NCBI RefSeq assembly: GCF_025562755.1
Contig: NZ_CP103300.1
Coordinates: 6,016,501-6,080,500 of the forward strand
Reading direction: 5' to 3'
From: Endozoicomonas euniceicola
Lineage (GTDB): Bacteria > Pseudomonadota > Gammaproteobacteria > Pseudomonadales > Endozoicomonadaceae
DNA length: 64,000 nucleotides
Within the stretch, counting starts at the first letter, position 1. Every line of letters starts with the position of its first letter. Position numbers and translations under genes: made by a program. The notes beneath the pieces are model-generated. The model was not told the DNA's origin, ran no database searches, and worked only from the letters and a program-made list of their open reading frames with translations. Below, in pieces: positions 6,946-15,858 of this stretch.

Positions 6946-9222
6946 ATGTACCGTATTTTTTTATGGCGAAGTTTTGTGGCTTTAATAGCACTAACTATTC
7001 AGCTAACATCTGCTTATGCAAGTAATAGCAATTTTAAAGCACTTGGATTCTGGGAAAACGGATACCAGCTTCTGGTTAAAAATGGTCAATCTCAGCTCCT
7101 CACCAATGACGGCCAGTACATAAGAGACAAACGGATAATTTCTAAAGAAATCAAAAGGATTTACTCTGAAGGTTATCAACAAACCCTGTTGTTTAGAACA
7201 AAAGCAACGAATGTCACCTTTGACTTTAATAAACAGATAAGAACTGATGCTCGTGGTGGTAAAATTGTTACTCAATACAACAACCTGGGCCAGGTGATTG
7301 CTGTCACTGACCCAAGGGGGATTAAAACCCGCTACGAATATAACTCGGATGGGCAGCAAATCGCCCGTTACAGCCCTTCAACAGGTAAGACAAGTTATCG
7401 CTATGCCGATAAAGGACTCAAAACCTATGAGCAGCATGAAAATGGTATTGTGGTTCGTTACCGTTACGACGACCAGAGTCGCTTAACAAAGGTCACTTAC
7501 CGCCAAGAAGATCAAGAGAAAAAACGATTTGTCTATACCTACGATGACTGCACTCACGGAGCTGGAAGGTTATGTAAAATCAGCAGCAGGGAAAGCGTCA
7601 TAAAATATGAATATACTGACAACGGCCAGTTGGCATCAGTCAAAACTCGCTTAAGAGATGCCCAAAGAACCAGCGTCATAAAATACCGTTACGATGATAA
7701 AGATCGCTTGCATCAGCTGACTTACCCCAACGGTTTAAAGGTGTTTTATGATTATGATGGTTTAAGCCGGGTGCAGCGTATTTCAGCAGAATATGGAGAG
7801 CAACGCTTCAGTATAGCGGAAGATATTTTCTGGAAGCTCGATACTGGGCAACTTCAGACAATCAACTGGGGCAACGGGTTAGTTTCTGACTATAGATTCA
7901 ATCAACAGGGGCTATTAAATAGTCTGGTTGTAGGCAATCACCAAAATCTGGAAAATGAATACGATTCAGAAACCACGAACCTTAATGCTATTTTAAATCT
8001 GCTTGACGGAAAAAAGAGCCAACAGTTTGACTATGACCGATTAAACCGACTTACACTTGAACAGCAAGCAGATAATGCTATCCGTTATAGCTACGATGAC
8101 GTTGGTAACCGGCTACTGAAAACAATTCATTCAAGCGATGCCAATGAAACGACAAAATACCAGTACAGTAGCGCTGCAAACCAGCTGGTTGCTATTAATC
8201 AGCAACCACTGTCTTACGATGCTAATGGGAATTTACTGGAAGATCGTTACGGACGTCGCAGGTTCGAGTATGATGTCACCAATCGAATAACGGCCTATTA
8301 CAAAGATGGCGGGCTTAAAGCAACCTATATTTATAATGCTATGGGGCAACGGATAGGCCAAACTAAGTTTGCCAGCCGCAACGGAGAAGACCAGTTCCGA
8401 GTGATAGATTTCGCTTACTTGCCTGAAGGCTGGTTACTGAGCGAGAACAGTCGGAAAAATAACAGTGATAAAGGTGATACTCGCGATTATATCTGGTTGG
8501 GGAGCATTCCTCTGGCGCAACTGCATACCCGCTACAACAGGAAAGGGGAAGTAAAAAGCCAGTCTCTGTATTACCTTCATGCCGATCACCTAAATACAAC
8601 GAGATTGGCAACTGACAGCGAGCATCGGGTTGTCTGGCGTTGGGACAGTGATGCCTTTGGCAGTGAGAAAGCCCAGCAAGATCCGGATGGTGATGGAAAT
8701 AAAGTCGCGATACCGCTGCGCTTTCCAGGGCAGTATTATGATCGGGAAAGTGGCTTGCATTACAACCATTACAGGGATTATGACCCCAGTACCGGACGGT
8801 ATATTCAGAGTGATCCGATCGGGCTTCGTGGTGGGTTGAACACTTACGCATACGTGGGCGGCAATCCGTTGAAGTACATTGATCCACTGGGGCTGTTTCT
8901 GGTGTGCCGTCGCCCGCTTGAAGCTTTTCCTGGCTATATGAGTTCGGGGGCTACAGGTACAAACCTTGGCATCTTTCATGAACACGGATTCTATGAAGAT
9001 GGAACTGGCGACAATATTGGTTTTACCGGGAGTGGTTTATTTGATGACCGCGAAAAAGCCGATCAATACCTATGCAGTGACGAAAGCTATGATGACAGCA
9101 CGATGCGACAAGCACAGGAAAACATCGCTGATGATTGGCAGGATGGATATAACATGATTACAAACAACTGTCAGGACTTTATGGACGCATTAATCAATGA
9201 ATACAACCGTATTGCCGAATGA
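6946..9222 (+). CDS. exported Rhs-repeat protein with C-terminal cysteine-peptidase-like tip
   Basis: 758 residues with a Sec signal peptide ending at SAYA (about residue 25). Many YD repeats follow (YDDQSRLTKV, YDYDGLSRVQRI, YDRLNRLTLE types), then the Rhs core from about 540 to 660: HADHLNTTRLA, FPGQYYDRESGLHYNHYRDY and SDPIGLRGGLNTYAYVGGNP, ending in the DPLGL cleavage-like motif. The last about 110 residues differ in character: HEHGFYEDGTGDNIGF followed by ITNNCQDFMDALINEY, a His then Cys order recalling permuted papain/NlpC peptidases. Family knowledge: Rhs tips are often toxins released from the shell. The short following membrane protein could be the immunity partner. Shorter than most Rhs proteins. 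Confidence 0.85.
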   Translation: MYRIFLWRSFVALIALTIQLTSAYASNSNFKALGFWENGYQLLVKNGQSQLLTNDGQYIRDKRIISKEIKRIYSEGYQQTLLFRTKATNVTFDFNKQIRTDARGGKIVTQYNNLGQVIAVTDPRGIKTRYEYNSDGQQIARYSPSTGKTSYRYADKGLKTYEQHENGIVVRYRYDDQSRLTKVTYRQEDQEKKRFVYTYDDCTHGAGRLCKISSRESVIKYEYTDNGQLASVKTRLRDAQRTSVIKYRYDDKDRLHQLTYPNGLKVFYDYDGLSRVQRISAEYGEQRFSIAEDIFWKLDTGQLQTINWGNGLVSDYRFNQQGLLNSLVVGNHQNLENEYDSETTNLNAILNLLDGKKSQQFDYDRLNRLTLEQQADNAIRYSYDDVGNRLLKTIHSSDANETTKYQYSSAANQLVAINQQPLSYDANGNLLEDRYGRRRFEYDVTNRITAYYKDGGLKATYIYNAMGQRIGQTKFASRNGEDQFRVIDFAYLPEGWLLSENSRKNNSDKGDTRDYIWLGSIPLAQLHTRYNRKGEVKSQSLYYLHADHLNTTRLATDSEHRVVWRWDSDAFGSEKAQQDPDGDGNKVAIPLRFPGQYYDRESGLHYNHYRDYDPSTGRYIQSDPIGLRGGLNTYAYVGGNPLKYIDPLGLFLVCRRPLEAFPGYMSSGATGTNLGIFHEHGFYEDGTGDNIGFTGSGLFDDREKADQYLCSDESYDDSTMRQAQENIADDWQDGYNMITNNCQDFMDALINEYNRIAE

Positions 9223-9267
9223 CAAGGCGTGGACTTCTTTGTAACTAAATAATTAGATATAAACTGC

Positions 9268-9585
9268 ATGATTATTAATCGGAAAATTATTTTAGGCAAT
9301 GTATTTTTGGCGCTTGCCTTTTTGATTTACCTCTGCGTTTTGGATTTACTGTTTGTATTCATAATGAATAAACAAAAATCGTTCATAAATGACATGATGT
9401 TATTAATAGCTGCTATGCCATTTATTGGGACTTTTTTGACCTTTAAAATGACAAACGGATTCGGAACAATCAAAGCAAGGATTTCGATTAGCCTTGCTTT
9501 TTTTCTGGTTTTGGTGGTTGTTGGATATATTGAAATTCTTTGGGTTGCTACTCATTTTCATTTTTTCTTAGGTGGCAATATATAA
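9268..9585 (+). CDS. small three-helix membrane protein, possible immunity protein
   Basis: 105 residues with three hydrophobic segments (about 8-30, 40-57, 70-95). No family recognised. It begins 45 bp after the Rhs stop codon on the same strand, the position where Rhs immunity genes normally lie, and shares the AT-rich base use of its neighbours. Immunity function is inferred from position only. Confidence 0.55.
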   Translation: MIINRKIILGNVFLALAFLIYLCVLDLLFVFIMNKQKSFINDMMLLIAAMPFIGTFLTFKMTNGFGTIKARISISLAFFLVLVVVGYIEILWVATHFHFFLGGNI

Positions 9586-9667
9586 TGTTTCCAGATTACC
9601 ACTGAGTATTTTCCAATACTAAAATGAGCCTGAAGGAGGTGCCAGCCCTATGTACGTGTAGGGAACT

Positions 9668-9714
9668 GAAAACAAAACCGCTTCTGCTTGAAAACAAGAG
9701 ACGGTTTTGTTTTC
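9668..9714 (+). terminator. long hairpin downstream of the Rhs cluster
   Basis: GAAAACAAAACCG at 9668-9680 pairs perfectly with CGGTTTTGTTTTC at 9702-9714. An alternative stem pairs CCGCTT with the flanking AAGCGG (to 9720). Likely a transcription end for the Rhs cluster, or the end of a small mobile repeat. Confidence 0.45.
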
Positions 9715-10192
9715 AAGCGGCTACATCTATAGAAACAGGCGGTTAGCATGATTTTATGAAGATTTGTCACGGTTACGGGCCACGTACCTACACACAGGCC
9801 ACAGCCCGAGAGGGCGATTACGCACTGCACTCATCCGGCGCAATATGCGCTCTTCCCAGTTGGCGAAGCAACTGGACATCATTGAAAAATATACTTATTG
9901 ATTAGGCGGTTTCACGGTTGTACGGTTGCTTTTGCTGGGTTCACTTACAGTGATCAGTGCGTGAGTGAACTTATGGAGGGAATGGGCGCTTAGTGTTAGT
10001 TAAATCCATACTGAAAAGTCATATTATCCTGCAACAGTAAGGCTACAGTCCGCATTAGAGGTACGAGTTCCATCGGAACGAAAGGTTGCTATAAGCCGAA
10101 AGCCCTTGATATTAGTGAGCTGCCCAGATTGGGCATACTTCCAGCTTACATCAAGCAGGAAGCCTAAAACCGTCAGAATTGGGTTGGTCTAA
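9715..10192. other. decayed non-coding region before IS3
   Basis: No intact gene. A frame at about 10045-10193 reads without stops but I cannot assign it. The GGTTTCACGGTTGTACGGTTGC stretch near 9910 resembles GGTTGCACGGTTGCACAGTTGC near 15197, so similar repetitive DNA lies on both sides of the IS3/IS21 block. I consider it transposon debris. Confidence 0.35.
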
Positions 10193-11321
10193 ACTTTTCT
10201 GGACACTATTTCCAGTAAATTTATGACCTCAACCTGAAAGATTCAGCTTCTACAGCAACTTTTCTCACGAGTGGGCTTCAAACCCCGGGCTCTTTTTCCC
10301 CGAAAGGCGGTGTTTGTCAACAAAGATGTCGCCTCCACCTCACGCCACTTCCTTGATACTGGTCTCATTACCCGCCTCAGGTCGATCAGGATTCAACCAG
10401 ACCTCATTTGGCAGTGACCAGTCACGGGTTGCTCTTTGCCCCCATCTTTCAGGGGTCTTCATTTTTGCTTGCTCCATCAGCTTTTTACGTTGCTCCAGAA
10501 GCTCTTCAGCTTGCCCATAATGCCTTTGGGCTGGTGTAACAAATTTCAGGCTGCTGTGCTTGTGTTCTGTGTTGTACCAGGCAACAAAATCCGAAGTCCA
10601 CTTCCTTGCTTCGACCAAGCTGGCAAAAGGCTTTGACGGGTAATCGGGCCGGTATTTCATCGTTCTGAACGTTGACTCTGAGAACGGATTGTCATTGCTA
10701 ACCCTTGGCCTGCTGAATGAGGGCACGATCCCCAGACGCTGCAAGGTAGACAGCATATTAGCTCCTTTCATCGGACTACCATTGTCCGAGTGCAGAACCA
10801 GAGGTTGATCTTGCAGGCTAATGCCATGCTTGAGGCAGGCCTTGCTGATCATCCCGGCAGCGTAGTCGGCGGATTCAGCCTCATGAATCTCCCAGGCCAC
10901 AATCATACGACTGAAAATATCTTCGACCATGTACAGGTAGTAGTATTCACCTCTGATATTTGAGCGCAGATAAGTTATGTCCCAGGTCCACACCTGATTT
11001 GGCTTTGTAGCCACATACGACGATGGTTTACGGCCTCCGGAAGCGCTTGCCCTGCCGCGTCGATGCTGCTGCATATTCTGGCCTCCCGTGAACGCTCATT
11101 CTGGAGAAGCGTGAACACGTTTTCTGGTTTTCCGTGAACACTGATTCTGCCGAAGCGTGAACAATTTTCGCCTATTTCCAGAAAATGCGTTCACACTTCC
11201 AGAAAACCTGTTCACAGTACCAGAATTAATCCTGTAAAAGGCTGAAATCCCTCTCTTAAGCATTGATTTCATTCAAATTGTGCCGCTCTCCCTTATTCCA
11301 CTAAAACCCGGAGAGACGGCC

Positions 11322-12881
11322 ATGGCTAAAGAAGTGAGATTATCAATGCGCAAAATCAGAGAAATCCTGCGTCTTCGTTTCAGCTGTCAACTGACTATTC
11401 GGCAGATATCCGCCAGTATTCGGGTCAGCACCGGGGCAGTCACCAAATACCTGAGCCTGTTCGAACGGTCCGGCCTTAAATGGCCTCTCCCCGCCGACAT
11501 GGACGACACTGCTTTAATTAACCAGTTGTCGCCTGATACAGCCAGCCGCAGCCAACTGGGGCTGGTTAGCCCTGACTGGATTGAGATTCATAATGAACTC
11601 AAACGCAAGGGTATGACCAAGCAGCTGACCTGGGAAGAGTATTGTGAGGCCTACCCTCATAATCACTACAGCTATCCTCAGTTCTGCCACCTGTATTGCG
11701 AATGGTGCAAAAAGCAGAAACGCTCCATGCGACAGCTGCACCGGGGTGGCGAGAAAATGTTCGTAGACTATGCAGGTCTCACCGTCACCATCGTTGACCG
11801 AAACACCGGCGATACCGCACCTGCGCAGATTTTTGTCGCGGTTCTGGGCGCTTCCAGTTACACCTATGCCGAGGCCTCGTGGACACAATCAATTGTGAAC
11901 TTCCTCGGCTCCCAGATTCGTGCCTTCAATTACTTCGGTGGCGTTCCGCAGATGCTGGTTCCGGACAACCTGAGAAGTGCTGTCACCAAGGCCTGCCGCT
12001 ACGACCCGGACATCAACCGCAGCTACCTGCACATGGCTGAACACTTCGGCTGCTCTGTCATGCCTGCCCGTCCTTACAAGCCAAAAGACAAGGCCAAGGC
12101 AGAAGTCGGTGTGCAACTGGTGGAGCGCTGGATTTTAATGCGCCTGCGTCATACGACATTCTTCTCGTTATCTGAATTGAACCAGGCGATAAAACAGCTG
12201 CTTGAGGATCTGAATAACCGGCCGTTCAAGCAACAGCCGGGCTGTCGTCGCAGCCTGTTTGAGCAGCTGGACAAACCGGCGTTGATGCCGCTGCCCGTAC
12301 AGCCATTTGAGCATATTGAGTTCAAGATAGCCCGGGTCAACATCGATTATCACGTGCAGTACGCCAGTCATTATTACTCGGTTCCACACCAGCTGGTTCG
12401 GGAACAGGTTGAGCTACGCGTCACGCAGCAAACAGTGCAGGTATTCTACAAGGGAAAACCTGTCACCAGTCATCCACGGAAATGGCAGGAAGTGGGTGGC
12501 TTCACCACCAAACCAGAGCACATGCCCGAACGGCACCGCAAGCAACAGCAGTGGACACCAGGTCGTCTGTTGAGCTGGGCCAAAGACCTTGGGCCTGAAG
12601 TGCAGCGGTTTACCCAGAAACTGCTCGATAGCAAGCAGCATCCCGAACAGGCCTATCGCGCCTGCCTTGGCCTGCTCAATCTTGAGCGGGACTACGGGGC
12701 AGACCGCCTTAATGCCGCCTGCGGCCGGGCCATTAAAACCGGCGGCCACCGGGTCGCCAGTGTTCGCTCCATACTCCAGTCGGGTCTGGATAAAGTGCCC
12801 CTGGAGCCAGCGCAGAACAGTAGCGCTGAGCGTGTGACCATCAGCCATGAGAATATTCGTGGCTCAGGCTTTTACCACTGA
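11322..12881 (+). CDS. istA: IS21-family transposase IstA
   Basis: About 519 residues. Helix-turn-helix at the N-terminus (MRKIREILRLRFSCQLTIRQ), then a DDE catalytic domain: Asp in EKMFVDYAGL, Asp in LVPDNLRSAV and Glu in KAKAEVGVQLV. The HYYSVPHQLV segment and the C-terminal HENIRGSGFYH tail are typical IstA features. ATG 11322 is preceded by GGAGAG at 7 bases, better than the GTG at 11280. istB follows after 11 bp. Confidence 0.87.
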   Translation: MAKEVRLSMRKIREILRLRFSCQLTIRQISASIRVSTGAVTKYLSLFERSGLKWPLPADMDDTALINQLSPDTASRSQLGLVSPDWIEIHNELKRKGMTKQLTWEEYCEAYPHNHYSYPQFCHLYCEWCKKQKRSMRQLHRGGEKMFVDYAGLTVTIVDRNTGDTAPAQIFVAVLGASSYTYAEASWTQSIVNFLGSQIRAFNYFGGVPQMLVPDNLRSAVTKACRYDPDINRSYLHMAEHFGCSVMPARPYKPKDKAKAEVGVQLVERWILMRLRHTTFFSLSELNQAIKQLLEDLNNRPFKQQPGCRRSLFEQLDKPALMPLPVQPFEHIEFKIARVNIDYHVQYASHYYSVPHQLVREQVELRVTQQTVQVFYKGKPVTSHPRKWQEVGGFTTKPEHMPERHRKQQQWTPGRLLSWAKDLGPEVQRFTQKLLDSKQHPEQAYRACLGLLNLERDYGADRLNAACGRAIKTGGHRVASVRSILQSGLDKVPLEPAQNSSAERVTISHENIRGSGFYH

Positions 12882-12892
12882 GGAGTACCACC

Positions 12893-13648
12893 ATGACCAA
12901 TCAAACCCTGGCACGCCTGCGTGGCCTGCGACTGAACGGTATGGCTGATGCCCTCAATCTGCAGCGGGAACAGCCCGGCACTTATGAGGAGCTTGGCTTT
13001 GAAGAACGACTGGCATTGCTTATTGATCAGGAGGACGCTGACCGTAGCAACAAACGGCTGGCTCGCCTGCTCAGGGCAGCCCGGTTCAAACTGGCTGCCA
13101 CGCTGGAGGACATTGATTATGAGCAGCCCAGAGGCATTACGAAAGCGCAGATGGCGACACTGGTCACTTGCGACTGGCTGAACCGAAAACAAAACCTGTT
13201 AATTACCGGCCCCTGCGGCACGGGTAAAAGCTGGCTGGGCTGTGCCTTTGGGCATGGAGCCTGCCTGAAAGGCTATAGCGTACGGTACTTCCGGACTTCC
13301 AGGCTGCTGGAAGCGATGACCATTGGCCATGGTGACGGCAGTTACAGCAAGCAACTTAAACAGCTGGCAAAAGTCGATCTGCTGATACTGGATGACTGGG
13401 GTCTGGAACCATTGAGCCAGAGCCAGCGCAATGACTTGCTGGAGATCATGGATGACCGCCACAATCAGAGCTCCACGATAGTGACCAGCCAGCTTCCGGT
13501 GTCGAAATGGCATGACAGCATTGGTGATGCGACTTTGGCAGACGCGATTCTGGATCGACTGACACATAACGCCCACCGGCTGAAACTCAAGGGAGAGTCT
13601 ATGAGAAAAATCAGGGCAAAACTGGAAGAGCGTGAACACTCAGGCTAA
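12893..13648 (+). CDS. istB: IS21-family helper ATPase IstB
   Basis: 251 residues. Walker A GPCGTGKSWLG and Walker B LLILDDWGLEPL are intact, with the ILDRLTHNAHRLKLKGES C-terminus of IstB. GAGGAG precedes the ATG by 7 bases. It works with the upstream IstA to stimulate strand transfer at the target. Confidence 0.9.
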   Translation: MTNQTLARLRGLRLNGMADALNLQREQPGTYEELGFEERLALLIDQEDADRSNKRLARLLRAARFKLAATLEDIDYEQPRGITKAQMATLVTCDWLNRKQNLLITGPCGTGKSWLGCAFGHGACLKGYSVRYFRTSRLLEAMTIGHGDGSYSKQLKQLAKVDLLILDDWGLEPLSQSQRNDLLEIMDDRHNQSSTIVTSQLPVSKWHDSIGDATLADAILDRLTHNAHRLKLKGESMRKIRAKLEEREHSG

Positions 13649-14073
13649 AAATAGAGGTGGGCAATGTTTAGGAAAGCGGAGGTGTTCACGCTTTCCAGAA
13701 TCACCGTTCATTTTGACCAGAATACGCAGCTGCTGGTTCGCAGCCTTTAATACACGGTAATAGGAGGATACAGAGGCAATATAATGCCCCTCATCCAGTA
13801 ATGCCGGCACGATCTGGCTGGGTGGCAGACTCTGGAATCGAGGCTCATTACAGACCTTCAGAATGGCCTGGCATTCTGCCTCAGTCAGCTTGTTAGCCGG
13901 TGCGGGTCTGTCAGCATTTTTTCTCTGGTCAACCTTCACGGTCTTCTCCTGCTTCCAGCGTTGGTAAGTGCGCTCAGAAAGTCCAAGTATTTTGCAGGCC
14001 GCAGATTGCCTTGCCCCTGCGGCTCTGGCCTGATCAATGAGTCTTACAGCTTCCCTGCGATCTGGGTGGCTAA

Positions 14074-14571
14074 TCAGTCGTCCTCGCGTTCCCCCCAGAT
14101 CGCGCGGGCCTTTTTTGCCAGTACCAGCAAAGCAGCCGTTTCAGCCAGGGCCTTGTCTTTGCGGTTCAGCTCACCTTCCAGAACCTTGATTTTTTTCTTA
14201 TCCTGCTTGCGCTCTTCTGCCAATTGTTTGCGCTGCTCAGCTGCCTCAGCATTGGCTGTTAGGCAGGCTTGCTTCCACTGGGCAACCTGCTCTGGAAACA
14301 AGCCTTTTTTACGACAGTACTCAGATAGTTCTGCTTCATTCAACACCGCTGTCTCAAGCACGACAGCGAACTTATCTTCTGAACGCCACTGTTCAGGATT
14401 TAAACCATCACCAGGAACAGGCACTCCTTGCGCTCTTGTCTTTTTCCGCCAAGTGTACAGGGTTGCCTCAGTGATCCCTGTCTCACGGGCTAACTGGGCA
14501 ACAGGTACATTATTGGGAGGCATCATCTTTTGCACGACGGATGCCTTTAACTCTTCTGAATAACGAGTCAT
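14074..14571 (-). CDS. IS3-family transposase OrfA
   Basis: 165 residues. The N-terminal helix-turn-helix (VAQLARETGITEATLYTWRK) binds the element ends; the C-terminal half is a long lysine/glutamate-rich coiled coil (about 105-150) as in OrfA proteins that dimerise. It ends ERED-D, overlapping the beginning of orfB in the -1 frame. Intact, but useless without orfB. Confidence 0.8.
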   Translation of the reverse strand: MTRYSEELKASVVQKMMPPNNVPVAQLARETGITEATLYTWRKKTRAQGVPVPGDGLNPEQWRSEDKFAVVLETAVLNEAELSEYCRKKGLFPEQVAQWKQACLTANAEAAEQRKQLAEERKQDKKKIKVLEGELNRKDKALAETAALLVLAKKARAIWGEREDD

Positions 14572-14597
14572 TGAATGCTCACTGACCGCCCCCTGTC

Positions 14598-14748
14598 TTT
14601 AGAAGATAAATCAGAAGAGGCGACAACTATGCTGACACAGGGGGAAGGCCAGAAAGAATATATTGACCAGGACTGGATGCAGGCAGATAATCGGCAGGTG
14701 AAGCTGGCTCCTGGAAAGAGTGTTGCCGTGGAAATAAAAACGGGATAG
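14598..14748 (+). pseudogene. 3' end of an unrecognised gene cut by the IS3 element
   Basis: A frame open from the IS3 border reads LSLEDKSEEATTMLTQGEG and ends VKLAPGKSVAVEIKTG. It has no start of its own except an internal ATG at 14629 (39 codons). The arrangement, a gene tail followed by a small hydrophobic ORF, mirrors the Rhs/immunity pair at 6946-9585, but I do not recognise the family. Confidence 0.35.
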
Positions 14749-14813
14749 CGCAGGCTAATAGAATATTTCTTGAGTCCGCTACTTAGGTTAAAACAAGAAA
14801 GTATACGAGAAGG

Positions 14814-15134
14814 ATGATGATAAAAAGGCTAAGTATTATCATGTTTATCCTTTCATTTTTTTGGATAGATATTTTTTTAAAAAATAATATTTCAAAGCAG
14901 TTTGTTAGCAATTTAACAGCATGTGTTGACAAATCAAGGGTAGGCTCAGGTCGTGGAGGTCGTGCTGTTATTTATGTAACCCACAATAAGAAACAAGTAA
15001 AAATTTATACCGATCAAACAAATGTCGAATACATGAAGGAGAATATAGGTGGATGCTTTTTATTCAAGGTATATAAACATAGATTTCTAATGCCAATATT
15101 TGGCGATTATCACCTCATATCATTTTCAAAATGA
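14814..15134 (+). CDS. small exported or membrane-anchored protein
   Basis: About 105 residues with one hydrophobic N-terminal segment (residues 5-20), then a soluble region containing two Cys (TACVDKSR and GGCFLFKVY). No family recognised. A GAGAAGG lies directly before tandem ATG codons (14814 and 14817). AT-rich like the immunity candidate at 9268, it may be an orphan immunity or small exported protein left by loss of its partner. Confidence 0.45.
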   Translation: MMIKRLSIIMFILSFFWIDIFLKNNISKQFVSNLTACVDKSRVGSGRGGRAVIYVTHNKKQVKIYTDQTNVEYMKENIGGCFLFKVYKHRFLMPIFGDYHLISFSK

Positions 15135-15228
15135 TGATCTTAAGGATTGAATAGGGGTTTTGCAGGCCGTATACCATAATAACCCCCATACTATGCGGTT
15201 GCACGGTTGCACAGTTGCCAAATAGAAC

Positions 15229-15472
15229 TCAATCACTTTCTATTTTCTTCACCTCCTTCTTGTCAGATGTCCCTGTAATGGCTACGAGCAAATCGGCTGA
15301 CCGACTTCGAACATCTTTCACGTACTCAGCCGCTACTTGTTCACTTTTCCAACCGATATGCTCCATCAGCATTGGTATATCGCCACCTTTTTCAACCATC
15401 AGGTGCGCAACCCCGCGTCGTAAAGAATGCGATGAAAATTCATTGCCATAAGCTATGCCGGCATTAGTACAA
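15229..15472 (-). pseudogene. tyrosine recombinase, C-terminal fragment
   Basis: About 81 codons of a phage-type integrase: FSSHSLRRGVAHLMVEKGGD carries the HxxR box, followed by HIGWKSEQVAAEYV with the second His/Trp position and the Tyr nucleophile. The first Arg and the N-terminal DNA-binding domain are missing, since the frame ends at the left terminal repeat of the Tn3 element (15473). The other half is not on the far side of the transposon. Confidence 0.75.
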
Positions 15473-15510
15473 GGGGTCACGCCATAGAAAGGAAAAAATC
15501 GTACGCTAAG
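15473..15510 (+). repeat. Tn3 left terminal inverted repeat
   Basis: 38 bp beginning with the four G typical of Tn3-family ends. Matches 1951-1988 nearly perfectly and 22369-22406 in inverted orientation. Confidence 0.85.
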
Positions 15511-15586
15511 AGGCTTTACCCCTTGTGCGCCTTGGGGTGTAAAGTTAGAGAAAGGGAGCACTTCATGTACCCCCGAACCAATTTTG

Positions 15587-15853
15587 TCAGGCTTCCGTCA
15601 CTTCACGTGAATCTTCAACAGTGTGGTTACTATCGGATACTTGGTAAATGTGACCTGTTTCGGGACTCCCCTTGTCTTGGCTGACAAGCGTAGGTCGAAT
15701 CCAGATGATTTTTTTCTTTTTTAGTTCTTCACCGTATGGCTGCTGTCTCCAGTGTCCTCGCCGCCAATGAGGTCTGATACTGTTTTTGTCAATGTGCTCT
15801 GTTGATTGCTTCTTTAAATTCAACCCACATAATTTCAGTTTGGTATACCCCAT
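15587..15853 (-). CDS. C-terminal domain of AcrVA2-like protein (reached by -1 shift)
   Basis: An 88-codon frame from ATG 15853; it is open further upstream to the run of eight A (15882-15889), where a -1 shift joins it to the gene at 15859-16779. It contains RPHWRRGHWRQQPYG and IIWIRPTLV. From memory this block matches the conserved C-terminus of AcrVA2 and related plasmid proteins (RPH-x-RRGHW, then a KxxWxxPxxV strand). There is no ribosome site before the internal ATG, so I read it as the tail of one protein rather than a separate gene. Confidence 0.5.
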   Translation of the reverse strand: MGYTKLKLCGLNLKKQSTEHIDKNSIRPHWRRGHWRQQPYGEELKKKKIIWIRPTLVSQDKGSPETGHIYQVSDSNHTVEDSREVTEA

Positions 15854-15858
15854 AGAAA

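Larger units (their letters stand above)
11070..13728 (+). mobile_element. IS21-family insertion sequence, copy B
   Basis: Ends TGCATATTCTGG and CCAGAATACGCA, with extra TTCTGG/GTGAAC repeats inside both ends. Flanked by 5-bp duplications GCTGC (11065-11069 and 13729-13733) in orfB of the IS3 element. It encodes istA and istB in order. The proteins differ clearly from those of copy A (for example MRKIREILRLRF against MRKIREVLRLKF), so this is another IS21-family species. Confidence 0.88.
10340..14088 (-). pseudogene. IS3-family transposase OrfB, split by IS21
   Basis: The 5' part (13729-14088) reads SHPDRREAVRLIDQA to YYRVLKAANQQ; the 3' part (10340-11069) continues HRRGRASAS, then the rve-type core: PNQVWTWDITYL (first Asp), LVLHSDNGSPMKG (second Asp) and NPFSESTFRTMKY (Glu). 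Joining at the GCTGC duplication gives a continuous frame. orfB lies in the -1 frame relative to orfA and the overlap contains a run of six G in the coding strand, suited to the -1 programmed shift usual for IS3 elements. Inactive while the IS21 remains. Confidence 0.8.
10193..14580 (-). mobile_element. IS3-family element interrupted by IS21 copy B
   Basis: orfA (14074-14571) and orfB (two halves, 10340-11069 and 13729-14088) form one IS3-type element read leftwards. The left edge is probably TGGTCTAAACTTTTCTGGAC near 10193; I do not find its matching inverted repeat on the right, so the right end may be trimmed and limits are approximate. Removing the IS21 copy and one GCTGC duplication restores orfB. 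Confidence 0.75.

Noticed and set aside
8363..8985. Minus-strand frames of 131 and 174 codons within the Rhs gene
   Set aside because: They are antisense shadows of the repetitive YD/Rhs core and have no protein-like features.
10045..10193. Possible IS200/IS605 TnpB tail with omega-RNA-like end
   Set aside because: The frame ending SRKPKTVRIGLV and a short stem recall such ends only vaguely; no zinc ribbon or catalytic motif is present.
13961..14563. 200-codon plus-strand frame across the IS3 orfA region
   Set aside because: Antisense to orfA, Ser/Cys-rich translation with no motif; a shadow frame.
15158..15228. Integrase attachment site at GGTTGCACGGTTGCACAGTTGC
   Set aside because: The repeated heptamer next to an integrase fragment is suggestive, but a similar stretch near 9910 has no integrase and no second core site could be found.
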